Shown here: piece after piece, positions 46,687-55,665 of the stretch
Layout: each line of letters begins with the position of its first letter
Numbering within the stretch: the stretch's first letter is position 1
Source: an uncultured Bacteroidales bacterium
GTDB lineage: Bacteria; Bacteroidota; Bacteroidia; Bacteroidales; Bacteroidaceae
NCBI GenBank assembly: GCA_902785075.1
Contig: CACZXN010000001.1
Coordinates: 1-64,000 of the forward strand
Direction: 5' to 3'
DNA: 64,000 nucleotides
Program-made: the position numbers and the translations under genes
The notes under the pieces: model-generated
Told to the model about the DNA's origin: nothing
The model's input: only the letters and a program-made list of their open reading frames with translations
Database searches by the model: none

Positions 46687-48423
46687 CTATTCTTCATTTT
46701 CCGGAACTAAGACTGGAAGATCATCATCTTCATCCTGCTTAATCGGCATTCCGTGTGGACGGAGAACAAGACGGTCGAGTAACATACGACGAGAGTAAGT
46801 CTTCGCTTCAGAAGAAGATACATAAGACTGAATCTGAATCATCACACCAGCTTTGCTCGTTCTGTAATAACACTCGGTTAACTCAACAGTTCCCAAGAAG
46901 ATGGTATCAATCTTTTCAGGATCGCTTCGGAAGTTTTGATCCTTGCCTAAAGAGTCAGCAGGATTCTTCAAAACTTCGTTACGAGTCTTAGGCCATTGTG
47001 AACCTGTATCAGTTGCCTTGTTCGTACGATAGAACATATTAACACGGAACTGATATCCCTTCAATGTATCAGCATCCTCTACGCTACGACCATATTTCAA
47101 AGGAACAGTTACGAGATAGATGTCATATTTACCTGACAATGTATTAGGAATATTGTAGGCAATATATGGCTGAGCTGCTGCTGTTGCAGGCATCACGTCA
47201 AGATAACCTCTCTCTGATACAGGATGAACATTGTCTGAACGATACGAATAGTTACAATTCTTCGTATAGCTCTGATTTCCCTTCTCATCTTCCTCAATAT
47301 TGATATTACCGGTGCTCTCTGCCTCCAACTTAATTTCGTGGAAGAATGCATCGTAAATCGATGTTGGGAACGAGTCGGTCTTGTAAACAATACCATTACT
47401 ACAAGTGATCTTATCATAATAGCTACCTGGAGCAAGCAAACCTTCCTCTTCGTATGGTTTGTAGAACACATTATGTTCTGGATCCCAACGGCTATACGTT
47501 GTTGTTACCAAAGAGTCCTTGTCGTAAATGTTAGCATTACGGTTATAGAACAAGGTATTCAACGTAAAGTAGTTTGCATAGTATTGCTGCAAAGAGTCAC
47601 GGTCATCTTCGTGAACATTGAAATTGAAATAGCTGTTCACTAACTGATAACGCTCGTTGTATGCACTCTTACGTGGAGCAATAACCAAATAGTTAGAGTC
47701 TTCACGGTAGATGTAAGAATCGAGACGTTGCATCAGTCGATTTGCCTTAATCATCACAGAGTCTACATAGATACGATTTCCATCCTCATCAACTCCACGA
47801 TAAACGCTTCGGTTTACATCCAAAGAGTCATCATCGTAGTACTTGATGATTGTGTACATAGAATCTACATCAGGGTCAAGTTCCAACAACTCATAGATGT
47901 TTGGATGGAAAGTCAACTCTGAATTCATCACATGGAGAATACCATTGTTGCAAACGGTATTAACACTCTTTGCATGAACTGAATCAACTCCAACAACACC
48001 ATTTGTCAAGGTTGTCTTCTTCTGGTTAAGAAGCATGATATCCTGCTTGTTAGTATTTGACGAATAGTTATAACGAGCAATATGGTTCTTCACAAAACGG
48101 GTGATTACCTGATCTTTGTGCCCATTTGCTATTTCAGTGAGAAGGCTGTCTTTATTAAACGATCCATTCACTGGGGCAAATACGGTTACTATCTGGCTTT
48201 CGTCAAGGAGAGCACTATAGCCGGTCTTATCAAGGATTTCAAGGAAATCACTTAATTCGTTTGTCGACTTTATCTGCTGATATATGGTAGCATCAACTAC
48301 ATTTCCTGTTGAAAGATTTGGATCGTAGTGATCATCCCAAGTATCAGAACAGGCATAGCTCACCAGCAAGCCAGTGAAGACTAGGATGCCTGTACGGATT
48401 GATTTATTTATATTCTTTTTCAT
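46687..48423 (-). CDS. Fasciclin-type surface lipoprotein (578 aa)
   Basis: A lipoprotein (signal ending VSYAC, Cys25, then SDTWDD) with at least one fasciclin-like domain in the N-terminal part. This is shown by LSDFLEILDKTGYSALLDES, VTVFAPVNGSF and NGILHVMNSELTFHP around residues 55-175. A second, weaker fasciclin-like region runs about 190-350 (SNYLVIAPRKSAYN). The C-terminal 220 residues look like a beta-sandwich. Fasciclin domains are adhesion or binding modules. It follows the next fasciclin gene by 11 bp. Exact ligand is unknown. Confidence 0.8.
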   Translation of the reverse strand: MKKNINKSIRTGILVFTGLLVSYACSDTWDDHYDPNLSTGNVVDATIYQQIKSTNELSDFLEILDKTGYSALLDESQIVTVFAPVNGSFNKDSLLTEIANGHKDQVITRFVKNHIARYNYSSNTNKQDIMLLNQKKTTLTNGVVGVDSVHAKSVNTVCNNGILHVMNSELTFHPNIYELLELDPDVDSMYTIIKYYDDDSLDVNRSVYRGVDEDGNRIYVDSVMIKANRLMQRLDSYIYREDSNYLVIAPRKSAYNERYQLVNSYFNFNVHEDDRDSLQQYYANYFTLNTLFYNRNANIYDKDSLVTTTYSRWDPEHNVFYKPYEEEGLLAPGSYYDKITCSNGIVYKTDSFPTSIYDAFFHEIKLEAESTGNINIEEDEKGNQSYTKNCNYSYRSDNVHPVSERGYLDVMPATAAAQPYIAYNIPNTLSGKYDIYLVTVPLKYGRSVEDADTLKGYQFRVNMFYRTNKATDTGSQWPKTRNEVLKNPADSLGKDQNFRSDPEKIDTIFLGTVELTECYYRTSKAGVMIQIQSYVSSSEAKTYSRRMLLDRLVLRPHGMPIKQDEDDDLPVLVPENEE

Positions 48424-48434
48424 AAAAACTTGTT

Positions 48435-50489
48435 TTAGTATTTATCTTCTGGATAGTATTCATTATTATACACACTACGAGGACAAAGCTCTATGTAGTC
48501 GAACGCAAATGTACCCAAATCGCCAAGATCGAGTTTCTGCTGTACCCTTACATAGTGGTCGGTCTTACCATCTGAATGGAAGGTAGTCCAAATGCGGCGC
48601 ATCTCGGTCATACCATTACGCATCCAGTATGGAGAACCGGTTCCGTCCTGATTGATGCTACCATAGGAAGCAGGTCCCTTCATCCAGCCACGGTTATGCA
48701 AAGCCTTGTCATAAGCAGCAATTGCTTCGTCATCTCCAAGATCTTGGTCTGGCTTGTTACCGATTGACGGATCAACACCATCTTTTCTCATATCAAGAGG
48801 GATACCACATGGTTTACCATCAAAGTAAACCTGCATGATACCACGGTTGGGGAATCCGAGGCATGTCTGGATACGGAACTCATAATCGCCCTCTGGTACA
48901 GGAGGAAGTCGGAATGTGACATCAAACATACCAGAAATCAGCAATTCATCTCCCTGATATGACCAGAAGCTCAGATAACGGTTACGAACATGCATGTGAG
49001 TCTTCTGAGTGAAGTCGAAATTCGTCACAAAACCACGCTTGAAACCAAGACAGTGATTAGGATTCACATTCGGGTCGGCAGAGTCACTTGAGCGTCCATA
49101 CTGACCTGGATAAGAAGGAACACCTCCTACACCAACAACTCCATGTCCACGAGCTCCACTTGTCAGGAAGTCTGGAGACAACGTAGAAGCATCAATTCGC
49201 ATACGTTCGTTAAGCACCACAGTCTGAGTGACCGATCCATAAGTGATAATGTCTTCGATATAGTGATAAACACCATTCACAGCCACAAGGTCACGACCTG
49301 ACTCTGCTGGAGACTTAATCTTAGCACCTGGTTCTAATACGCCACGAGAGTCCTTTCGGTTCTGAACTCCACGACGGTTGACATAACGTCCTGCCTGAGA
49401 GCCTGAAGGGTAGGAAATCTTCATAATAGAATAAGGAAGCATTGTCTCGTACCAATCAGCTACATCCCAGTGCTTACGGTCAAAACACTTAAGAAGGACA
49501 TTATCTGCAGTCAACATGTTGTAAACAATACGTGCAGGCAGGAAGTGATATGACACAAACCTATTGAGCGAATTACGACGATCCTTATAGTCCGTCACAT
49601 TTGCATCCTCAGGATATACCTCATCGTAGATTGTCTTTGCATAAGCCTTCAGGTCTTCAAGATTATTGATTCCATGGGCAGCAAAGACATCATTCTGCTC
49701 AATAAATCCAGTGAAGCCATAATACCTATGTTCCATATATCCTACAATGTCACGTTCGACAGCAGTCTTCTGAGCGAACCATTCATCGATAGAATCGACA
49801 GACAGGTGGTAGTTTTCATCTTTATATTCGCGCATGAGGGTGTCTAAGTGACAGAGCTTCATAGCGGAATAGAACAGAGAAATCGTAGAGTCTTTCTTCA
49901 TCAAGTCAGGCAACATTTCTGTAGTTGCATCGATAACCTTATCGACGGTGTGTACAACACCATTCTCCACAGAGTCGTCACGAAGAGTGATTTGTGCAGA
50001 CTGATTGATTCTATAGACGATAAGGACCTTACCTGGTTCAGATGTAACATCGGAGTCACAGGTGATTGTCAAATAACGGTCCAACATGTTCTGAGTCGGA
50101 AGGGTTGCATTTGAAAAGTCAGTTGTATAGAATGATTGCTCAATGATATGTGTAGCTGCAATCGTATCGCAATCGGCAACTGGCAATTCGTCAACCGAAC
50201 TCATACCACGACCAGCCAGATAAGCGTCAATAGCCTCATTGGTTGGTGCGAATACGGTGTATGAGCCGTAAGTTCCGAGAAGGTCCAGATTTACAAGCTT
50301 GGACTTATTGATAATCTCGACAAACTTACTGAATGACTCAGGTCGGTTGAGAAGATATGTGTTTGCCATATCTCCTTTAGCAGTGTAATAATGCTCCACG
50401 CCTGGATCATCGTCGCAACTCACCAAGAAGGCAGCCACGAACGTCATTACGACCGCTAGGTATTTATATTTTAAAATAGTAGTTCTCAT
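48435..50489 (-). CDS. Fasciclin-type surface lipoprotein (684 aa)
   Basis: A lipoprotein with the surface-export signature SCDDD (Cys25). Residues 45-190 form a clear fasciclin domain (FSKFVEIINKSKLVNLDLLG, YTVFAPTNEAIDAYL, NGVVHTVDKVID). A second divergent fasciclin-like region covers about 195-430 (VNGVYHYIEDIITYG). The C-terminal 230 residues look like a beta-sandwich (DVTFRLPPVPEGDYEFRIQT), perhaps a ligand-binding module. It begins 8 bp after a SusD-like gene, so the proteins are probably made together. Confidence 0.82.
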   Translation of the reverse strand: MRTTILKYKYLAVVMTFVAAFLVSCDDDPGVEHYYTAKGDMANTYLLNRPESFSKFVEIINKSKLVNLDLLGTYGSYTVFAPTNEAIDAYLAGRGMSSVDELPVADCDTIAATHIIEQSFYTTDFSNATLPTQNMLDRYLTITCDSDVTSEPGKVLIVYRINQSAQITLRDDSVENGVVHTVDKVIDATTEMLPDLMKKDSTISLFYSAMKLCHLDTLMREYKDENYHLSVDSIDEWFAQKTAVERDIVGYMEHRYYGFTGFIEQNDVFAAHGINNLEDLKAYAKTIYDEVYPEDANVTDYKDRRNSLNRFVSYHFLPARIVYNMLTADNVLLKCFDRKHWDVADWYETMLPYSIMKISYPSGSQAGRYVNRRGVQNRKDSRGVLEPGAKIKSPAESGRDLVAVNGVYHYIEDIITYGSVTQTVVLNERMRIDASTLSPDFLTSGARGHGVVGVGGVPSYPGQYGRSSDSADPNVNPNHCLGFKRGFVTNFDFTQKTHMHVRNRYLSFWSYQGDELLISGMFDVTFRLPPVPEGDYEFRIQTCLGFPNRGIMQVYFDGKPCGIPLDMRKDGVDPSIGNKPDQDLGDDEAIAAYDKALHNRGWMKGPASYGSINQDGTGSPYWMRNGMTEMRRIWTTFHSDGKTDHYVRVQQKLDLGDLGTFAFDYIELCPRSVYNNEYYPEDKY

Positions 50490-50497
50490 AGTTAATG

Positions 50498-52351
50498 TTA
50501 AATGTTTCTTTCGTTTTTCTTTTCTTTGTCATAAGCAGGATTCTGCTTCAAGAGTTTGTTACGTTTCAACTCATTCTCTGAGAATGGCATATACAAGAAT
50601 TCAATCATAGCCATCTTGATTCGCATAGCTTGTGAGTTTGAAGTAAACTTACTACTAAGCAAACCTGAAACGTAAGTAGTATTTCCATCACGACGTGCAC
50701 GGCGTACTAAGTCATAATAGCGCTTGCCTTCGAACATCAACTCTCTACGACGTTCGTGCTCAACCAGCTCATCAAAAGATTTCTTGGTTGGGAAGTTTGA
50801 ACGCTGTGGTTTTGCAGCAGCTGTTGCTTGAGGAGCAGAACGCTCATAGATAGCCAATACAATGTTAAATACATCGTCATAATATTCTTTAGCAGTTGTA
50901 TACACATTATTTACAGGTGATACACGATGTGGAGCTGGAGTTGGAGTTACAGGTGTTGCATTGTCATCAAGATATCCAGCTACCTGAACTTCAGCCTCTG
51001 CCTTCATCAACATGATATCTGTAAGTCTGTAAATAATCCAGTTTGCATCAGTCTCTTGACGAGGGCTGTTGTCCAGTTGATCTCCAAGCCAAGCAGTAGA
51101 AGAAGCACCAACCTTAACTCGAGCAGTTCCTAATACATACTTTTGGATTGTATAAGGATCACTCTCATGCCACTTGAAACTTGTCTGACTACGGAAGTCA
51201 AACGAAGAGAACAAACCAGATGACTCGTAATTTGCACTTGGTTTCTGTGGCAACAGGTCATCGTTTGCAGCTAATTGAGCACCACTTTCAGAACTGTTTC
51301 GGCCTCCATAGAGATCACCAATAATGCTATTTTTAGCAGAACTACCATAGCGGTTCTTCTCGTCTTCATAGTTCAACTCGAAAATACTCTCGAATGAGTT
51401 TCCGTCACCACCAAAGATCTTATTGTAAGCCTTAGCCAATGTTCCCTGTCCAGAAGTTGGGTCAGATTCTGTCCATTCTTCAAGAAGAGGGAATCCGTAT
51501 TTAGCATAAATATCACGGCTGATCTGAGGCTTCAAGTTACCATAACGGTCTTCCTTGTACTCGTCAATCTTAGCAGAGATAATCTTATCGCAATACTCTA
51601 TACACTTGAGGTAATCAGCGTTTCGAGTTGCTGGATCAACTGCCGCATTTGAAGCTCTCCAAAGATACATATCAGCCAAAAGTGCATAGATTGCATTTCG
51701 AGAAATACGTGCAGAATTCTCGATTTCTGCAACATAGCGCTTTGGTGCATATACTGCGTATGGCTCCAAATCCATGATCAACGTATCAAGAATCAATTCT
51801 TGCTTTGTAGCACCTAAATCATAGTTTTGATCGTCGTCAATTGATGCAACAAAAGTGAACGGAACATCTCCGAAAGTACGGATCAAGTAGAAATAACTCA
51901 AAGCACGTATAGCCTTCACTTCGGCCAAATTCTGGCGAAGGTCTGACTCCGTGTAGTTAGGGTCACGTTCTTGAATCACTGGAGCATACAGCTCAACAGT
52001 GTTACAACGGTTAATCAGCTTATAGAAAGCACTATAGCTACAAAAAGAGTTGGTCTCAAGGATACTACCATTGAGAAGATATTGAAGGTCTTTACTTGCT
52101 TGGCTGATCTGTTGTCCCTCTTTGATATTATCCGAACGAACCTCGCCCCAGACAACCATACTCTTGACAACATCACCACTTTGCAAGCCTGTATAGCATG
52201 AGAACACAACACTCTCAACGTCTTTTTTACTGGTCCAATAATTCTGCGCAATAATCTGGTTCAAAGGTAACACCTCGACATCGCAAGAAACAAGAGCCAG
52301 GCAAGAAAGAGTTGCCAAACCTATAGACATTATTTTATTATATAGTTTCAT
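50498..52351 (-). CDS. SusD/RagB-like surface lipoprotein 1
   Basis: A 617-residue SusD family lipoprotein (Cys23 in LVSCDVEVLP). The N-terminal QNYWTSKKDVESVVFSCYTGL and mid text LAEVKAIRALSYFYLIRTFGDVPF are diagnostic. The C-terminal ELMFEGKRYYDLVRRARRDGN is also typical. It pairs with the SusC-like channel 12 bp upstream. Predicted location is the outer surface. Substrate unknown. Confidence 0.93.
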   Translation of the reverse strand: MKLYNKIMSIGLATLSCLALVSCDVEVLPLNQIIAQNYWTSKKDVESVVFSCYTGLQSGDVVKSMVVWGEVRSDNIKEGQQISQASKDLQYLLNGSILETNSFCSYSAFYKLINRCNTVELYAPVIQERDPNYTESDLRQNLAEVKAIRALSYFYLIRTFGDVPFTFVASIDDDQNYDLGATKQELILDTLIMDLEPYAVYAPKRYVAEIENSARISRNAIYALLADMYLWRASNAAVDPATRNADYLKCIEYCDKIISAKIDEYKEDRYGNLKPQISRDIYAKYGFPLLEEWTESDPTSGQGTLAKAYNKIFGGDGNSFESIFELNYEDEKNRYGSSAKNSIIGDLYGGRNSSESGAQLAANDDLLPQKPSANYESSGLFSSFDFRSQTSFKWHESDPYTIQKYVLGTARVKVGASSTAWLGDQLDNSPRQETDANWIIYRLTDIMLMKAEAEVQVAGYLDDNATPVTPTPAPHRVSPVNNVYTTAKEYYDDVFNIVLAIYERSAPQATAAAKPQRSNFPTKKSFDELVEHERRRELMFEGKRYYDLVRRARRDGNTTYVSGLLSSKFTSNSQAMRIKMAMIEFLYMPFSENELKRNKLLKQNPAYDKEKKNERNI

Positions 52352-52363
52352 TGTTCCTTAATT

Positions 52364-55300
52364 TTAGAATCCGACATTTATACCTAAAGTAAACTGCTTT
52401 GAACGAGGTGTACGTCCACCATCTGTAGCTGCGGAATATCCACCCTGAGAAACCTCTGGGTCAGCACCAGAATACTTGGTGAGAACAAACACATTGTTTA
52501 AGTTGAAGTTAAGACTCAAGCTCTTGATTCCGAACTGAGAAAGCCTCTTTGGAGGGAAACTGTAAGACATGGTGATGAAGTTCATACGAAGGAACGATGC
52601 ATCTTCCATGAAACGGTCAGAACCTAACCAGTTATAACCATAGTCGTGAAGTGCACGTGGGATAACTGCCACGTCACCTTCGTTGTGCCAACGCCAGTTG
52701 ACAGCACGTGACTGGTTGTTGTTGTCATACATGTTTTCAGCAGTCATACGAGCTTTGTTGATTACCTTCTGACCAATACGATAGTTGAAACGCATGTTGA
52801 AGTTAAATCTACCATAGTTAATCTGGAAACCGAAACCACCAGTCAACTTAGGAAGTGAAGAACCGAGGTAAACGATATCGAGCTCATTGATGTTACCATC
52901 ATGGTTGATATCCTCGTACTTAGCATCACCACCCTTGAACTCATACTGCAAACCACCGTAGTCAAACATCATTGGTTTTGAACGTCCATTTTCATTGAGG
53001 ATAACCTCACCTGCTGCATTACGAGCAACTGGTGCATCAGGACCACTGACGCCAGGAATTTCTGTCTCACTCCACTCACTGTAAGCATAAACGCCCTTGT
53101 GGCGGAAACCATAGATTGAACCGATTGGGTTATGGAGCTGTACACGAGAGAGGTACTGACCATTTTCGTGTTTGAATTCGTCGTTCATACCATCAAGTAC
53201 CATTGCATCCATTTCCAAGATTTCATTACGGTTGTTAGAGAATGCCATATTGAATGAAACAGAGAGCTTACCACGACGGATGAAGTTGTTAGCAGCAAGG
53301 TTGAATTCCCAACCATTGTTACGTACAACACCCTGCAATTTTGCCGGCAACTGTGAATAACCTGATGATGTAGGAATTGGGTAACCAGATACCTGCTCGT
53401 TTCTACTTGTATAGACCTGAACGTCTCCGGAAATCTTGTTGCGGAAGAATGCAAAGTGTGAACCGAAGTTCCATGTGTCGTTATTTGCTGGACGAATAAT
53501 CTTCAGACGAATCTGCTGAGGAGCGATAGCTGTAACTCCAAGGTAAGAACCGTCAGAGCTATAGGTGCTATACATAGAGGTTGAACCACCTGATGGACGA
53601 CCTGAACGACCCCAACCAACACTGAGAGACAACATGTTAATCCACTTCAGTTTCTCTTTAACGAATTTCTCATCAGAGATATTCCAACGACCAGAGATTC
53701 CATAGTATGCACCCCACTTCTTTGGGTTATTGTTTGACTTATCAAAACGTGCTGTAAAGTCGAAACTATATTTACCCTTGAATGAGTAGTGTGACTGGAA
53801 TGCAAAGTTCTCTGACTTAGAAGGAGCGCTTACGTTACCACTTGCTGAGGTAAGGACACCTCCTGCCAAAGCTGAAGTAATGTCACCTGTTGGGAGCCAC
53901 TTACGAGAAACACTTTGAGATGAGCTACTTCCTGTGCTGTACTCACCACGAACCATGAACATAAGAGAATGGTCTTCGTTGTTGAAGTGAGGAGTATAGG
54001 TTAAGCTATGACGTGTACTAAAGTTATTACTCTTGCTCTGGTCTGTAGAAGCAACGTTTGAATTATTGCCGCTCCAACCATCGGTCTGGAGTACGGAAGG
54101 AGTGAAGCGGTGTCCGTCAGAAGCAGAAACGCTGAACGTAACCTGTCCTTGATACTGGAGTCTGTGCTCCTTAGGCTGCGTACCCAAGATGTCGTAACGC
54201 AAGATGAACTCAGGATTGAGTGACAAGTTGCTTTGGAGGTTCTTTCCAAGATATGCTGCAGCCAGAGGGTTACCCTTGCTCAAACGGTCATTCAACTGAG
54301 AAGAAGTATACTCTTTCTGCATGATGTAGAAATCACCTGTAGGATTCTCAAACTCATCCTCCTCATAAGGAGCAAGGTTTGGCATCATTTGGTATGCGAG
54401 ATCGGCAAGACCACCACTGCTAGAAGCTGTCTTCTTATTCTCTGTATATGACAATGAGAAGTTGGTAGCTACCTGAATCTTAGTTGAAACATAGTAGTCG
54501 AGAGCGACACGTGTAGTATAACGGTCCAACTTCTGATTGATAACGGTACCAATCTGATGGTCATAACCACCGGCTACACGGAATCGAGCCTTATCACCAC
54601 CACCAGAGAGAGAAACGTAGTGCTGGTGATTCTGACCAGACTGATTGGTGATGGTCTCCCAGTCGGTATTGTTGTTAAACATATGGTACTGAGAGTAGTT
54701 AGGGTCGTAGTTGATTTCAGGAATGTAATCAGAAGCTGTATTATCTGCAATTGAGCTCTTCAGCGTTGGATTGTAGTATGCTTCCTTCAAGAACATTGTG
54801 TAATCATCACCATTGAGCATCTTCATACCACGAGGCTGCCATGTGCCACTAAAACGATAAGAATAAGTAACACGTGTCTTACCACGTTGACCACGTTTTG
54901 TACGGATTTCGATTACACCGTTTGCACCACGGCTACCCCAGATAGCAGTTGCTGCTGCATCCTTGAGGACTGTGATACTTTCGATATCTTCTGGGTTAAC
55001 CTGGAGGAGTTCTGCGAACTTTTCTTCGTTATAATCATCCTTCTGGTTCATATCGATTCTCAAGTCGCTAGCGTTACCATTGACAACAATCAGAGGTTCA
55101 GCATCACCGGTGATCGTACCGACACCACGAAGACGCATTGTTGAACCGGCACCAAGGTTACCGGAATTCATTACGATATCGAGACCTGCGATACGTCCCT
55201 GCAAAGCTTCATCAACTGATGTCATTGCAAGACCTTCGAATTCCTTCATGTCAATAGTCTGCTGAGCAGTCGTAATTTCAGTGATAGGAATAGACAAACC

Positions 55301-55663
55301 CACGTTTTCAGTCTTCTTTGTGTCTTGAACAACGACGGTCTTTATTCGTGTTGAACTCTGCATCACGATTTTGTACACCTTTTTATTAATAGGCAGACTC
55401 TGCGTCTGATAACCGATATATGAGACTTGGATGTGGTCCTTAGGATTGACCACCTTGAAAGAGAAGTTACCATTGATATCTGTAACTCCATGGGCAACGA
55501 TACGGTTGTTATTGTCAATTTCGACAACATTCACCATCATCAATGGTTCTTGTTCATCAGAAACAGTACCAGAGATCACGTCGCCAGCATTAACCTGTGC
55601 CTGTGCAAAAGAACAGAAACAAGCTAAAAGCATTAACATTGATATTATTCTTTTCATACTCAT
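52364..55663 (-). CDS. SusC/RagA-like TonB-dependent channel 1
   Basis: A 1099-residue outer-membrane importer with a signal peptide (about 1-22, SFAQAQ), a carboxypeptidase-D-like domain (ISGTVSDEQEPLMMVNVVE), a plug with LIVVNGNASD and SRGANGVIEIRTKRG, and a barrel ending LGINVGF. A Met at 55657 (MKRIISML) is an equally good start. It begins 2 bp after the large fasciclin gene ends and pairs with the SusD-like gene downstream. Confidence 0.93.
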   Translation of the reverse strand: MSMKRIISMLMLLACFCSFAQAQVNAGDVISGTVSDEQEPLMMVNVVEIDNNNRIVAHGVTDINGNFSFKVVNPKDHIQVSYIGYQTQSLPINKKVYKIVMQSSTRIKTVVVQDTKKTENVGLSIPITEITTAQQTIDMKEFEGLAMTSVDEALQGRIAGLDIVMNSGNLGAGSTMRLRGVGTITGDAEPLIVVNGNASDLRIDMNQKDDYNEEKFAELLQVNPEDIESITVLKDAAATAIWGSRGANGVIEIRTKRGQRGKTRVTYSYRFSGTWQPRGMKMLNGDDYTMFLKEAYYNPTLKSSIADNTASDYIPEINYDPNYSQYHMFNNNTDWETITNQSGQNHQHYVSLSGGGDKARFRVAGGYDHQIGTVINQKLDRYTTRVALDYYVSTKIQVATNFSLSYTENKKTASSSGGLADLAYQMMPNLAPYEEDEFENPTGDFYIMQKEYTSSQLNDRLSKGNPLAAAYLGKNLQSNLSLNPEFILRYDILGTQPKEHRLQYQGQVTFSVSASDGHRFTPSVLQTDGWSGNNSNVASTDQSKSNNFSTRHSLTYTPHFNNEDHSLMFMVRGEYSTGSSSSQSVSRKWLPTGDITSALAGGVLTSASGNVSAPSKSENFAFQSHYSFKGKYSFDFTARFDKSNNNPKKWGAYYGISGRWNISDEKFVKEKLKWINMLSLSVGWGRSGRPSGGSTSMYSTYSSDGSYLGVTAIAPQQIRLKIIRPANNDTWNFGSHFAFFRNKISGDVQVYTSRNEQVSGYPIPTSSGYSQLPAKLQGVVRNNGWEFNLAANNFIRRGKLSVSFNMAFSNNRNEILEMDAMVLDGMNDEFKHENGQYLSRVQLHNPIGSIYGFRHKGVYAYSEWSETEIPGVSGPDAPVARNAAGEVILNENGRSKPMMFDYGGLQYEFKGGDAKYEDINHDGNINELDIVYLGSSLPKLTGGFGFQINYGRFNFNMRFNYRIGQKVINKARMTAENMYDNNNQSRAVNWRWHNEGDVAVIPRALHDYGYNWLGSDRFMEDASFLRMNFITMSYSFPPKRLSQFGIKSLSLNFNLNNVFVLTKYSGADPEVSQGGYSAATDGGRTPRSKQFTLGINVGF

Positions 55664-55665
55664 AG